DNA of 64,000 nt from an uncultured SAR86 cluster bacterium (GCA_902532675.1 CACAIY010000004.1:20068-84067); one strand, 5' to 3'. Counted from the first letter of the stretch, positions 1 through 8,700 are shown. The notes: generated by a model not told the origin, from the letters alone. Numbers and translations: made by a program.

Positions 1-12
1 TTATTCTTAGAT

Positions 13-40
13 TAAGTGTTATAGTTAACTAACACACTTA
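13..40. promoter_or_regulatory. imperfect palindrome, candidate operator
   Basis: A 28-base inverted repeat centred on GTTAAC: the left half TAAGTGTTATAGTT matches the complement of the right half at 12 of 14 positions. It ends 15 bases before the start of the winged-helix-like gene at 56. The position and length suit a dimeric repressor, possibly that gene's own product. That link is inference. Confidence 0.5.
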
Positions 41-55
41 GATGTAATTGAACGA

Positions 56-646
56 ATGAAGCAACAAAGATCCTGGAGTAATGCAGAAATGCGAGCCTTA
101 ACTAGAGGGGAAGCTATGGCTCATTATTCTAGAGGACAACATTATTACGTTAAATCGGATTGGTATGTTTGGTTTTTTGGCAACCCGACCAGATATTCTA
201 TTTTTCATACTTTTTTATGGAAGTATGGAAATGGAGAAATGGTAAGTTATACGGACTTAACCCAGACAGAAAAGATTGGCTCTGTGAAGTTAAAAATTGA
301 TTCTATTAAATCAACAATTCGCGAAGGACTGGCTCTAGGATTTATAGATGCCTATAAAGCTGAGAATGACAGAAGAGTTACTATGTATAGTTTTAATGAG
401 AAGATATTGGAAGAAATTACTGATTATTGCTTCATGATGAGAAGAAATAGAATGTGGGAGTCTGCTTCTTTTATAAGTAACTATTCTTCTGACTCAATTA
501 ATAGTAAGTTGGTTCAAGCAGGCATGAAAGAAGAATGGGTAGAATCGATAAATAACTTCATTGCAAAGATGGCTTTAACATTTAAAGCTAAGTTTGGAGA
601 AGATCAATTGCCAAATGTAATCCCAATTAAAAAAGAAGCTAAGTAA
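56..646 (+). CDS. probable winged-helix DNA-binding protein, MarR-like, function unknown
   Basis: I do not recognise a named family over the whole 196 residues. The middle (about 75-125) reads like a winged helix: a helix with STIREGLALGFID, then NDRRVTMYSF, which resembles the recognition helix and the Asp-Arg-Arg wing of MarR-type regulators. The N-terminus is rich in aromatic residues and the C-terminus is basic. The ATG at 56 has no clear ribosome-binding site. A 28-base palindrome lies just upstream, consistent with autoregulation. The gene stands alone and converges on the SDR at 804. DNA binding is inferred from pattern only; a MarR-fold protein with another role is possible. Confidence 0.6.
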   Translation: MKQQRSWSNAEMRALTRGEAMAHYSRGQHYYVKSDWYVWFFGNPTRYSIFHTFLWKYGNGEMVSYTDLTQTEKIGSVKLKIDSIKSTIREGLALGFIDAYKAENDRRVTMYSFNEKILEEITDYCFMMRRNRMWESASFISNYSSDSINSKLVQAGMKEEWVESINNFIAKMALTFKAKFGEDQLPNVIPIKKEAK

Positions 647-735
647 CTAATAAATTAGTTGCATCTTTTAGCTTCTATTCTGGTTGTTTATAAGAAATCA
701 AGACATAAAATAAAGATAACTCAAGGATGGGTTAC

Positions 736-805
736 AGAGAGTGAGTTTTTATTTGATTTCACCTACCTTCCCAGGAGTTAATCTCAGGGCTAAGGCTCAC
801 TCTCT
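736..805. other. nested inverted repeat between convergent genes (structured RNA or terminator)
   Basis: A perfect 10-base outer stem (AGAGAGTGAG at 736-745, CTCACTCTCT at 796-805) encloses a second stem. On the minus strand this reads CCTT-ag-CCC-t-GAG, loop ATTAA, CTC-ct-GGG-AAGG, followed by about 20 bases rich in A before the outer stem closes. On the minus strand the structure starts at the SDR stop codon. Neither side has a run of T, so it is not a standard intrinsic terminator. It could be a 3'-end structure for both converging genes or a small RNA. Confidence 0.5.
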
Positions 806-1598
806 ACTCATTAAACATCGCAGTTCTGCCTCCATCGACCACTATATCCTGACAAGAGACAAAGCTTCCAGCATCGCTAGCCAGATATAAAGCAGCTTCA
901 GCAATATCTACAGCCAGTCCTGATCGATTAAGAGGAACTGCCTTTGCTAGATTGCCCTTTAACTTTTCAAGTTTTTTATCATTTTCTGCAGTCGATAATG
1001 TATTGGCTCTTTGCGAACCCCCCCAGAATATTGGAGTAGCTATTGCACCAGGAGAAATTGAATTAACTCTTATATTGTCTGGACCTAATTCTACTCCTGA
1101 CATCCTAGTGTAGTGGGTAACACCTGCTTTTAAAGCAGCATACAAAGGATCTCCTTGTCTGTATCTTATTCCTGCAATACTTGAATTATTAATAATACAG
1201 CCACCACCGTTTTTTCTCATAGGCTCAATAGCAAATTTCGTTCCAAGAATTACGCTTGCAAGCAATAGATGCACTCCGTAATCAATATCTTTTTGAGTTA
1301 CTTTTTCTATACCAGCCCCAACAGGACCTCCTGCGTTATTAAACAAGATATCCAATTTACCAAAGTGGTTAACAGTTTCTTTTATGGAATTCTCTATATC
1401 TTCTTCCTTAGTTACGTCAGATAGAAGGTATTTAGAGTTTTTACCTAGCTCATCGCTAAGAATCTGTCCTTTTTCTTCAGATCGCCCTGAAATAATAACT
1501 TTTGCACCTTCCTTTATAAAAAGTCTAGCCGTCTCAGCTCCAATTCCACTTGTTCCACCAGTTATTAGCGCCACTTTATTGTCTAGTTTTTTTGTCAT
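804..1598 (-). CDS. short-chain dehydrogenase/reductase (SDR)
   Basis: Classical SDR of normal length (264 residues), acting as an NAD(P)-dependent oxidoreductase on an unknown alcohol or ketone. The cofactor motif TGGTSGIG is at 13-20, NNAG near 87-90, the catalytic Ser near 140, and Tyr153/Lys157 in YAALK. The C-terminal VVDGG motif is typical of the family. The ATG lies 2 bases after the stop of the serine hydrolase at 1601, with GGAA upstream, so it is the last gene of the minus-strand operon starting at 7381. Substrate cannot be inferred. Confidence 0.9.
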   Translation of the reverse strand: MTKKLDNKVALITGGTSGIGAETARLFIKEGAKVIISGRSEEKGQILSDELGKNSKYLLSDVTKEEDIENSIKETVNHFGKLDILFNNAGGPVGAGIEKVTQKDIDYGVHLLLASVILGTKFAIEPMRKNGGGCIINNSSIAGIRYRQGDPLYAALKAGVTHYTRMSGVELGPDNIRVNSISPGAIATPIFWGGSQRANTLSTAENDKKLEKLKGNLAKAVPLNRSGLAVDIAEAALYLASDAGSFVSCQDIVVDGGRTAMFNE

Positions 1599-1600
1599 CT

Positions 1601-2731
1601 TTATTCCTTATTTAAGCATTCATAAGTTGCATTGATTAACTCCAATGATCTCCCGTCCGCAGCAAAATTATTTTTCATTTGATTCATGACATAAGAGACC
1701 CCAAGATTATTTTCAGGATCACCAAAGGCACAAGAACCTCCCCATCCAGAATGCCCAAAAGATCCTTTGACAGGACCATAAATAACCTTGTGCATATTCA
1801 TGATGAATCCAGCACCCCATCGAGTTACTACGTCTAAAACTAAATCTCTATTTGTGATTCTTTCTTGAGTCATTTTATTTATAGTCTCTTCATTAAGAAT
1901 TTTTAAAGAAGAGTCGTCAGACACGACTAAACTATATAACTTGGCCAAACCAGATGCACACCCTTGTCCATTTGCTGAAGGGATCTCCGCAGCTCTCCAA
2001 TCTCTTGAATTTTGAAGATTAATTAAATTAGGACCTCTTGCAGTTGCTCTTTTTGCATCGTTAATTTTTGTAGATTCTTGCGATTGATTTTCTTCTTTAG
2101 GGAAGGGTACCATTTCCACAACTCTCCTTTCTTCCGATTCAGGGAGCCCAATAAAAAAATCTATCTCATTTGGGTTACCAATTTCATCTGCATAAAAGGT
2201 ACCAAGAGTTTTACCTGTGACTCTGATGATTAATTCTGAAGTTAGCCATCCATAAGTCATAGAATGATATCCAGAGGCAGTGCCAGGTTCCCATATAGGT
2301 TTCATAGCAGCCAACTCTTCTGCCATAGTTTTTTGATTGTAATAGTCTTCAACATTATTTGTTGCAGATCCGCATATCCCAGCTTGGTGGGAAACCAACA
2401 TCCCTACTGTTATGTCTTCTTTGCCATTACACCCAAATTCAGGCCAATAATGCGATACCTTCTGCTCATAATCTAAAAGTCCCTTTTCTACAGCTAAAGC
2501 ACAAGTTATTGCTGCTACACCTTTCGTTGTAGACCAAACATTCGCTAAGCTATTTTGATTCCAAGGATTAGTTTTGTGTTTATCGGTATAACCTCCCCAA
2601 ATATCTACTATTGCTTTACCGTCCTTATAAACAGCAAAAGAAGAACCTACCTCTCTACCTGAAGAGTGAAGAGACTCAAATAACTCTTTAACTTCCTTAA
2701 ATTTATGATCACAATTTCCTTGTATTTCCAT
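1601..2731 (-). CDS. beta-lactamase-fold serine hydrolase (class C / EstB-like)
   Basis: 376-residue serine hydrolase of the penicillin-binding/class C beta-lactamase fold, usually an esterase or peptidase in such genomes. The nucleophile motif STTK is at 67-70. A Tyr motif (GYHSMTYG) lies in the middle, and HSGWGGS near the C-terminus takes the place of KTG. There is no signal peptide, so a cytoplasmic esterase is more likely than a true beta-lactamase. It is a paralogue of the gene at 46304, sharing the STTKG start, the WEPGTA segment and the C-terminal GMG-like region. Its stop is 2 bases from the SDR start, so co-transcription is likely. Confidence 0.85.
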   Translation of the reverse strand: MEIQGNCDHKFKEVKELFESLHSSGREVGSSFAVYKDGKAIVDIWGGYTDKHKTNPWNQNSLANVWSTTKGVAAITCALAVEKGLLDYEQKVSHYWPEFGCNGKEDITVGMLVSHQAGICGSATNNVEDYYNQKTMAEELAAMKPIWEPGTASGYHSMTYGWLTSELIIRVTGKTLGTFYADEIGNPNEIDFFIGLPESEERRVVEMVPFPKEENQSQESTKINDAKRATARGPNLINLQNSRDWRAAEIPSANGQGCASGLAKLYSLVVSDDSSLKILNEETINKMTQERITNRDLVLDVVTRWGAGFIMNMHKVIYGPVKGSFGHSGWGGSCAFGDPENNLGVSYVMNQMKNNFAADGRSLELINATYECLNKE

Positions 2732-2785
2732 CTCTATTATTATTTATTAGAATATTTTGATTCTACATTATTTAGTAAATATTTT

Positions 2786-4405
2786 TTATTGAATAGATAA
2801 CTTATTAAATTCTTCTTTAATCTTGAAGAAACCAAAACCAAACTTCCCAATAATTAACTCTTCGCCATTAGTGCATAGATTTTGATTTATTTTCTCATTG
2901 ATTATTTCTAACCCACCGCAATTAATATTAATTTCTTTAGAAGAAAGATTAAAAAGACATCCAATCTTCTCATCACTTTCTCTACTAAAAAAAAGAATCG
3001 AATTGCCCATTTCATGAAAATTTATATCACCATCAATAAGGGATCTTTCTTCTTTTCTAAAAGATATAAAGTCTCTATAAAATTGTAAGACTGAATTGTT
3101 CTCTTTCTCTTGCAGATTTACAGACCTCTTAATTTGAGTACTTTTTACTGGTAACCAAGGTTTAGTGGATGAAAAACCCGCATTATCTTTCATAGAATCC
3201 CATGTCATCGGTGTTCTGCAACCATCTCTCCCTTTGTTCTTAGGCCAAAACCTAATACCAGGAGGATCAGTTAGTTCATCAAAATCTAATTCAGTCTCTA
3301 GTTGCCCTAATTCTTCTCCTTGGTATATACAAATCGAGCCCTTTAGACTTAATAAGAGGGCGCATGTAAGTTTTGCAAATTCTGATGGATTGTTAGCTTG
3401 ATCCCATCGAGAAACATGCCTAATCACGTCGTGATTTGAAAAACTCCAGCAAGGCCAGGAATCTTCTTTAAGATTAAAAAAACCATCTAATGTCTTAATA
3501 ATATGTTCAGTAGTGAATTTATTCCCTAAAAGCTCAAAGCTATATGCCATATGTAGTCTGTTACTTTTTGTGTATTCACTCATTATTTCCAGACCCCTAT
3601 GAGAATCACCAATTTCGCCTACAGAGGTAGTTTCAGGATATTCATCAAGTAAATTTCTGAACTTTTCTATAAATTTTAAATTTTCTTTCTGGTTGATTGA
3701 ATATATCTGATTCTGCATGTAATAAAGATTGTCAGGAGGACGTTCAAACTTAATCGGGCTAGGAGGATTATCTCTTAATTTACGATCATGAAAGTAGTAG
3801 TTAACGGTATCTAACCTGAAACCATTTACACCACGCTCTAACCAAAATTTCGATGACTCTAACAACCAATTCTGCACCTCCAAATTATGAAAATTGAAAT
3901 CTGGTTGACTAGGTAAAAAGTTATGCAGGTAATACTGATCTCTAAGAGGTTCCCATTCCCATGCCGAACCTCCAAACATAGATAACCAATTATTGGGAGG
4001 AGAGCCATCTTCTTTTGGATCAGCCCATACATACCAATCAGATTTTGATGAAGTTTTACTTTTTCTACTTTCTTGAAATAAAGATATTTGGTCAGAACTA
4101 TGGGATAGAACTTGATCAATTATTACCTTAAGATCTTTTTTATGAGCTTGTTTAATTAATTCATCAAAATCTTCTAACTTTCCAAATAAAGGATCTATAT
4201 TTTTATAATCACTCACGTCATATCCCATGTCTTTCATGGGCGAAGTGAAAATAGGCGAAAGCCATATAGCATCTACTCCAAGATCAGATATGTAATCTAA
4301 CTTGCAAGTTATACCTTTGATATCGCCTATACCATTTCCTGAAGTATCCAAAAAGGATCTAGGATAGATTTGATAAATTACCGCTCCTTTCCACCAGTCA
4401 TTCAT
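2786..4405 (-). CDS. GH13 alpha-glucosidase / oligo-1,6-glucosidase
   Basis: 539-residue GH13 enzyme that cleaves alpha-glucosidic bonds in short oligosaccharides. The N-terminus WWKGAVIYQIYPRSF is characteristic of this subfamily. Catalytic residues are visible: nucleophile Asp199 in GFRLDTVN, acid/base Glu264 in VGEIGD, and Asp326 in FSNHD. Length and lack of a signal peptide fit a cytoplasmic exo-acting alpha-glucosidase. Its ATG overlaps the stop of the DUF3445 gene (TAATG), which indicates translational coupling. No sugar transporter or regulator lies nearby, so the source of substrate (osmolyte such as sucrose or glucosylglycerol, or storage glucan) is open. Confidence 0.9.
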   Translation of the reverse strand: MNDWWKGAVIYQIYPRSFLDTSGNGIGDIKGITCKLDYISDLGVDAIWLSPIFTSPMKDMGYDVSDYKNIDPLFGKLEDFDELIKQAHKKDLKVIIDQVLSHSSDQISLFQESRKSKTSSKSDWYVWADPKEDGSPPNNWLSMFGGSAWEWEPLRDQYYLHNFLPSQPDFNFHNLEVQNWLLESSKFWLERGVNGFRLDTVNYYFHDRKLRDNPPSPIKFERPPDNLYYMQNQIYSINQKENLKFIEKFRNLLDEYPETTSVGEIGDSHRGLEIMSEYTKSNRLHMAYSFELLGNKFTTEHIIKTLDGFFNLKEDSWPCWSFSNHDVIRHVSRWDQANNPSEFAKLTCALLLSLKGSICIYQGEELGQLETELDFDELTDPPGIRFWPKNKGRDGCRTPMTWDSMKDNAGFSSTKPWLPVKSTQIKRSVNLQEKENNSVLQFYRDFISFRKEERSLIDGDINFHEMGNSILFFSRESDEKIGCLFNLSSKEININCGGLEIINEKINQNLCTNGEELIIGKFGFGFFKIKEEFNKLSIQ

Positions 4406-5280
4406 TAGTTAATTTTATCTTCAAGCCAATCTATTAAGCTTTTTTCAAATTGATTTATTGATTTATATTCTTTCATTGGCCCTGGTAAGTTTTCTATAGC
4501 CATTTTTAGGCTCTTCAGTGAATGCTTGTCATTAAGTATTGATTCAATAGGGTCTACATGAACACGTATAGTAAATAAAACGGTCCCATATTTAGGAAGT
4601 TTTCTAATTGTTTGTCTTTCGACTCTTAAAAAAAGTTTATTCGGTTCAGTTTCTTTAAATTCCACAAAAGGCTTGCTATGAACTGGCTGAAATAATTTTG
4701 GATCATCGTAAATTGACCAGTTATACCTTTCCAATATCCTTTTAGTTGGAAGTTTATTAAAAATTTCATCTACTCTTTTACCTATATCTTCTCTATAGCC
4801 TGGCACTCCATCGTGTAAATCCATCAACGATTTAGAGAACTTTTCAGTTAAAGACCAGTGAGAAGGAGCGCTCAAAGAAGCTGCCTCTAAATAGAATTCA
4901 TTTTTTTTAGGACTCATCAAGACTAAGTCCTCTTGAACAAGAAGTGAAGCTAGTTCAATTGGGTTTTCGAACTGATTAAAATCATATAGATCATTTGTGC
5001 TTTCTACATAGATAGAATCTTTAGAAAATTTATATTTATCAGAATGAAATTCTTGTAAGTAATTTAAAATAGATTTTAGAATTTCTTCTTGTTCGGCTTC
5101 ACTCCCTTCACTAATCTGCAAAATATCTTCTCTATTCGTATTAAGAAGATTTTTTTTAAAAAGAATCTCTTGTTCAAATTTATCATCTAATTCTAACCAG
5201 GAAGATTCTGCAATGGGACTAAGGCCTATTTTTACTCCTCCTTGCCCATCAAGATAAGGTGTGTGTTTAGGTGACGGCAA
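4405..5280 (-). CDS. DUF3445 protein, haem-dependent oxidative N-demethylase-like
   Basis: 291 residues that match my memory of the DUF3445 family, whose characterised members are haem-dependent oxidative N-demethylases. The basis is the start GGVKIGLSPI with W and D soon after, and the C-terminal block LRVERQTIRKLPKYGTVLFTIR, which is highly diagnostic. The start is TTG, one base after the stop of the peptidase gene (TAG-A-TTG); no other start precedes the conserved N-terminus. Translation therefore probably depends on the upstream gene. It would act in the cytoplasm on a secondary or tertiary amine; the true substrate is unknown. It ends in a TAATG overlap with the GH13 gene. Confidence 0.8.
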   Translation of the reverse strand: MPSPKHTPYLDGQGGVKIGLSPIAESSWLELDDKFEQEILFKKNLLNTNREDILQISEGSEAEQEEILKSILNYLQEFHSDKYKFSKDSIYVESTNDLYDFNQFENPIELASLLVQEDLVLMSPKKNEFYLEAASLSAPSHWSLTEKFSKSLMDLHDGVPGYREDIGKRVDEIFNKLPTKRILERYNWSIYDDPKLFQPVHSKPFVEFKETEPNKLFLRVERQTIRKLPKYGTVLFTIRVHVDPIESILNDKHSLKSLKMAIENLPGPMKEYKSINQFEKSLIDWLEDKIN

Positions 5281-5281
5281 T

Positions 5282-7381
5282 CTAATCTAAGCCACGTTTT
5301 CTTAATAATGGCTCAATTTCAGGTTCTGACCCTCTGTATTTTTTGTATTGAGTCATCAAATCTTCAGTGTTACCAGAAGCATATACATATTCCTTAAGTT
5401 TTGAAGCCGTCTCTTTATCAAACAAGCCTTTCTCCCTAAAAGGCTCAAAAGCATCTGCTTCCAACACCTCAGTCCATAAATAACTATAATACCCAGATGA
5501 ATATCCACCCGCAAATATGTGCCCAAAATAAGTACTTCTGTATCTGCTTTCAATTTGCGGAATTAATCCAAGTTCACCCAATGTGTCATCTTCAAATTTA
5601 TCAATATCTTTTATATCTTCAATGCTTGTGTGATAGGCCATATCTAAATGAGCGGCAGCTACGTATTCACTTGTTTCAAAGCCTTCATTAAAAGTACCTG
5701 CTTCTGATATTTTATTTAAAAGACTATCTGGAATAGGCTCATCCGTCTGATAGTGAAGGGCAAATGTCTTTATTACCTCAGGCTCTCTTGCCCAATTTTC
5801 CATCATTTGTGAAGGGAATTCTACATAGTCTCTAGTAACCCGCGTACCAGAAAGACTTGGATAATTAGCATCTGATAAAAGTCCATGTAGTCCATGCCCA
5901 AATTCATGAAACAAAGTTTCAACTTGTTCGAAGGAGAGCAGGGATACACCATCTTCATTTTCAGGAGGGAAATTACAAACATTTACAACAATGGGTATTT
6001 GTTTGCCATCAAATTTACTTTGGCTTCTGAAAGTATTCATCCACGCACCTCCACCTTTGTTTGGTCTAAGTGTGAAATCGGTGTAAAAGATTCCTATAGT
6101 TTCATCCTGTTCATTGAGAACTTCAAAACTTCTAATGTTGTCTCTGTATTTTGGTAAATCATTTCTCTCTACAAAAGTTATATCAAAGAGTTTAGATGCT
6201 ACATCAAAGGCTCCTTTTAAAACTCTATCTTCACTAAAATAAGGTTTAACTTCTTCTTCACTGAAATTGTACTTAGTTTGTCTTATTTTCTCTGCGTAGT
6301 GCCACCAATCCCAGGCTGCCAGTTCAAAGTTCCCACCTTCTTGTTTAATCAAACTTTGCATTTCATCTGCTTCAGATTTTGCTCTGGCAATTCCTGGTTT
6401 CCAAATTTGCTGTAATAAGTCATCAACTCTAGAAGTTTTCTTAGCCATTGTGTCGTCCAGAACATAGTCGGCATGTGAATTAAAACCCATTAGATTGGCT
6501 TTTTCTTTTCTTAATTTCAACATTTCAACAATAAGAGATTTATTATCAAATTCATTGTCGTTATCTCCTCTTTGTATATAGGAGTTATATAGCACTTCTC
6601 TTAGCTCTCTTTGAGTGGAATATGTTAAGAAAGGATACATGCTCACTCTGGTAGGTTTAAAAACCCACTTTCCATTGTGGCCTTCTGATTCTGCTAATAA
6701 TGAAGCTTGTCTTATTTCTTCTTCAGGCAGGCCATCTAATTCGTCTTCATTATCTATTATCAAGCTAAAGCCATTAGTTTCTTTTAGTACGTTTTGATCG
6801 AATTGAACTGACAAAGTTGAAAGAGAGCTATTTATATCTACTAACCGCTTCATATCAGAATCAGAGAGATTAGCTCCTGATCTAACAAAACTTTTATAAG
6901 TTTCATTTAGGAGTCTATCTTGTTCTGTAGACAGCCCCAGAGCAATCTTTTGGTCATACAATGTTCTAATTCTGGCGAAAAGAACTTTATTTAAGAGAAT
7001 GCTGTCATTATGAGCTGATAATGCAGGACTGATAGTCATTGCCAAAGCATCCATTTCGTCAGAAGTGTTAGAGCCGAGTAAGTTAAAGAAAACGCTGGAA
7101 ACTTTATCAAGTGTTTTTCCTGCTCTTTCCAATTCAGCAATAGTATTTTCAAAAGTTGGATTTTCCTTGTTAGAAGCTATTTTTTCAATTTCAGATAAAT
7201 GTTGTTTCATTCCTTCTTCAAAAGCTGGCTCGTAATGCGAGAACTTAATTTTTTCAAAAGGAGGGATTTGATAAGGTGTATCATAGTCTATTAAGAAAGG
7301 GTTCATATCAGCTCCATTGTTTTGACATCCTAAACCTAGGAAAATAAATAAAAATAAATAGAATGGTTTTTTCATATACAT
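5282..7381 (-). CDS. M3-family zinc metallopeptidase lipoprotein (Dcp/oligopeptidase-like)
   Basis: 699-residue M3 peptidase with the zinc motif HEFGHGLH near residue 490 and the downstream M3 block (FETSEYVAAAHLDMAYH). The length and sequence feel match peptidyl-dipeptidase Dcp. The N-terminus is a lipoprotein signal: a basic start, a hydrophobic run and a lipobox ending in LGLGC at about residue 19. The enzyme therefore probably sits in the periplasm attached to a membrane, trimming imported peptides, whereas classical Dcp is cytoplasmic. First gene of the operon running down to 804. A possible -10 (TAGAGT) lies 6 bases before the ATG; a second in-frame ATG is at codon 3. Confidence 0.9.
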   Translation of the reverse strand: MYMKKPFYLFLFIFLGLGCQNNGADMNPFLIDYDTPYQIPPFEKIKFSHYEPAFEEGMKQHLSEIEKIASNKENPTFENTIAELERAGKTLDKVSSVFFNLLGSNTSDEMDALAMTISPALSAHNDSILLNKVLFARIRTLYDQKIALGLSTEQDRLLNETYKSFVRSGANLSDSDMKRLVDINSSLSTLSVQFDQNVLKETNGFSLIIDNEDELDGLPEEEIRQASLLAESEGHNGKWVFKPTRVSMYPFLTYSTQRELREVLYNSYIQRGDNDNEFDNKSLIVEMLKLRKEKANLMGFNSHADYVLDDTMAKKTSRVDDLLQQIWKPGIARAKSEADEMQSLIKQEGGNFELAAWDWWHYAEKIRQTKYNFSEEEVKPYFSEDRVLKGAFDVASKLFDITFVERNDLPKYRDNIRSFEVLNEQDETIGIFYTDFTLRPNKGGGAWMNTFRSQSKFDGKQIPIVVNVCNFPPENEDGVSLLSFEQVETLFHEFGHGLHGLLSDANYPSLSGTRVTRDYVEFPSQMMENWAREPEVIKTFALHYQTDEPIPDSLLNKISEAGTFNEGFETSEYVAAAHLDMAYHTSIEDIKDIDKFEDDTLGELGLIPQIESRYRSTYFGHIFAGGYSSGYYSYLWTEVLEADAFEPFREKGLFDKETASKLKEYVYASGNTEDLMTQYKKYRGSEPEIEPLLRKRGLD

Positions 7382-7387
7382 TTTAAT

Positions 7388-7393
7388 ACTCTA
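7388..7393 (-). promoter_or_regulatory. candidate -10 box of the M3 peptidase operon
   Basis: TAGAGT on the minus strand, 6 bases before the ATG at 7381, with no ribosome-binding site between. This suggests a leaderless transcript. No convincing -35 was seen. Confidence 0.4.
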
Positions 7394-7432
7394 TGAAAGG
7401 TCATCGAATAAGTCTATATCATTTAAGAATTT

Positions 7433-7678
7433 ATGAGCAGTAACTTTACTAAAATAAGGAAATTATTTGGATGGGCCTTAATTGTGGTTTCAGTTATTCT
7501 TTCAATCGTGGGGATAGTGATTGCAGCAAAGGGTGAATATCTCCAAGGTGGAGCTATATATGTAGCAAGCCAGGTGACCTGGTATCCTGGGTTAGCTTTA
7601 TTAGGTCCAGAAATTGTTCAAAAGAGTAAGGACATATGGAATAATCTAAAAAAGAAAGTTAAAGGTCTTTTTAAATGA
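7433..7678 (+). CDS. small two-helix membrane protein, function unknown
   Basis: 81 residues with two hydrophobic segments (about 11-33 and 38-58), a short basic N-terminus and a lysine-rich amphipathic tail (KKKVKGLFK). The segment WYPGLALLGPE looks conserved-like and resembles small transporter-suffix-type membrane proteins, but I cannot name a function. The last four bases overlap the start of the next gene (ATGA), so the two are translationally coupled and probably work together. Divergent from the M3 peptidase operon. Confidence 0.7.
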   Translation: MSSNFTKIRKLFGWALIVVSVILSIVGIVIAAKGEYLQGGAIYVASQVTWYPGLALLGPEIVQKSKDIWNNLKKKVKGLFK

Positions 7679-8700
7679 TATACACAAAAGAAGAAATACT
7701 TAGTAATCATGATTTTGCTCAACCTAATGAGATGGCTGGCTATCTCTTACATGGCGGTCTTGACGAGGATGGTGAATATATTTCACCTAGAACTCGTGTC
7801 AGATGGAAAGCAGTAGATCAATGGACTAAGATCTTAAGTGATAGAGGCCATGAACTTCTAGATTGTTCGGTAGATATATTGAAGCATGATAATTTTCCAA
7901 GCCTAAATCAAGCAAAATTACTCCTCAATCAAGGAGAAGGGCAGTTTCTTTGGAATAGTTTAACCATTACAGGAATTATAGAGGCAAGAGGAAGAGCTCT
8001 AGCAGAAATTGAGGCACCAAATTTTCAAGATATCATAGTTGAAGATATCTCTGACACTTGTTTAGCGCATATGAATAAAGGCTTATTCATTGCTCATGGA
8101 TTCGATGAAGGGGGCGATCCAGATAGTAATCAAGGGGCACATGATCAGATGTGGTTTGCAGCAAGAGATTTATTATTAGGAAATGATGCCTATCCCATCC
8201 CTGAAGTTCCTGAATCAATAGGAAGGCCTGCCCAAGAAAGAGAAATGCCTGACCTACCCATCGAGCATGAAGGAATACTTAACTTGTTATTAGATGTTCT
8301 GATGATTGAGATAAGAGCTGAAAGTTTTTTTTCTTATTGCATGAATCTAGCTAAGGCAGAAGACGTATTTATGGATAGGAGAGATGATGCTTTATTAGCA
8401 GGAGAGATGGTATCTAGAATAAGACAAGACGAAGCCATACACGTTGCTTATCTTAATTTATTAATATCGGAGTTAAGATCCTTCACATTCAAGACGGTGG
8501 ACGGAAGCGAGAAGAGAGGATCTGAAATTATAGATCCTTTATGGAAAAAAATGGTTCTTTGGCATGGAGAAGAGGTACACCGAGAAAGTGTGGCAGTAAG
8601 GTCTGAAGAATTCGTCAAATTATTTGAAAAGATTAGTGATTCAAATCTAAGGAATGAATTTAATTCTTTGTCAACGAACAGAGAACTTTATTCAATTTGA
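7675..8700 (+). CDS. ferritin-like di-iron fold protein, function unknown
   Basis: I do not recognise this 341-residue protein by name. The second half looks like a ferritin-like four-helix bundle: MIEIRAESFFSY on one helix, then RQDEAIHVAYLN (a D-E-x-x-H iron-binding pattern), then HGEEVHRESVA (a second E-E-x-H). The N-terminal half is acidic and has no motif I know. A di-iron oxidase, oxygenase or deformylating enzyme is possible. It begins inside the stop of the small membrane protein (ATGA overlap), suggesting a paired system. A VOC protein follows after 6 bases. Confidence 0.65.
   Translation: MIYTKEEILSNHDFAQPNEMAGYLLHGGLDEDGEYISPRTRVRWKAVDQWTKILSDRGHELLDCSVDILKHDNFPSLNQAKLLLNQGEGQFLWNSLTITGIIEARGRALAEIEAPNFQDIIVEDISDTCLAHMNKGLFIAHGFDEGGDPDSNQGAHDQMWFAARDLLLGNDAYPIPEVPESIGRPAQEREMPDLPIEHEGILNLLLDVLMIEIRAESFFSYCMNLAKAEDVFMDRRDDALLAGEMVSRIRQDEAIHVAYLNLLISELRSFTFKTVDGSEKRGSEIIDPLWKKMVLWHGEEVHRESVAVRSEEFVKLFEKISDSNLRNEFNSLSTNRELYSI

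Noticed and set aside
736-805. Possible TPP riboswitch because the minus strand contains CTGAGAT and GTGAGCCTTA words.
   Set aside because: The second conserved half (CTGAT ... GCGAAGGGA) is missing, the element lies 3' of the genes rather than 5', and no thiamine gene is near.
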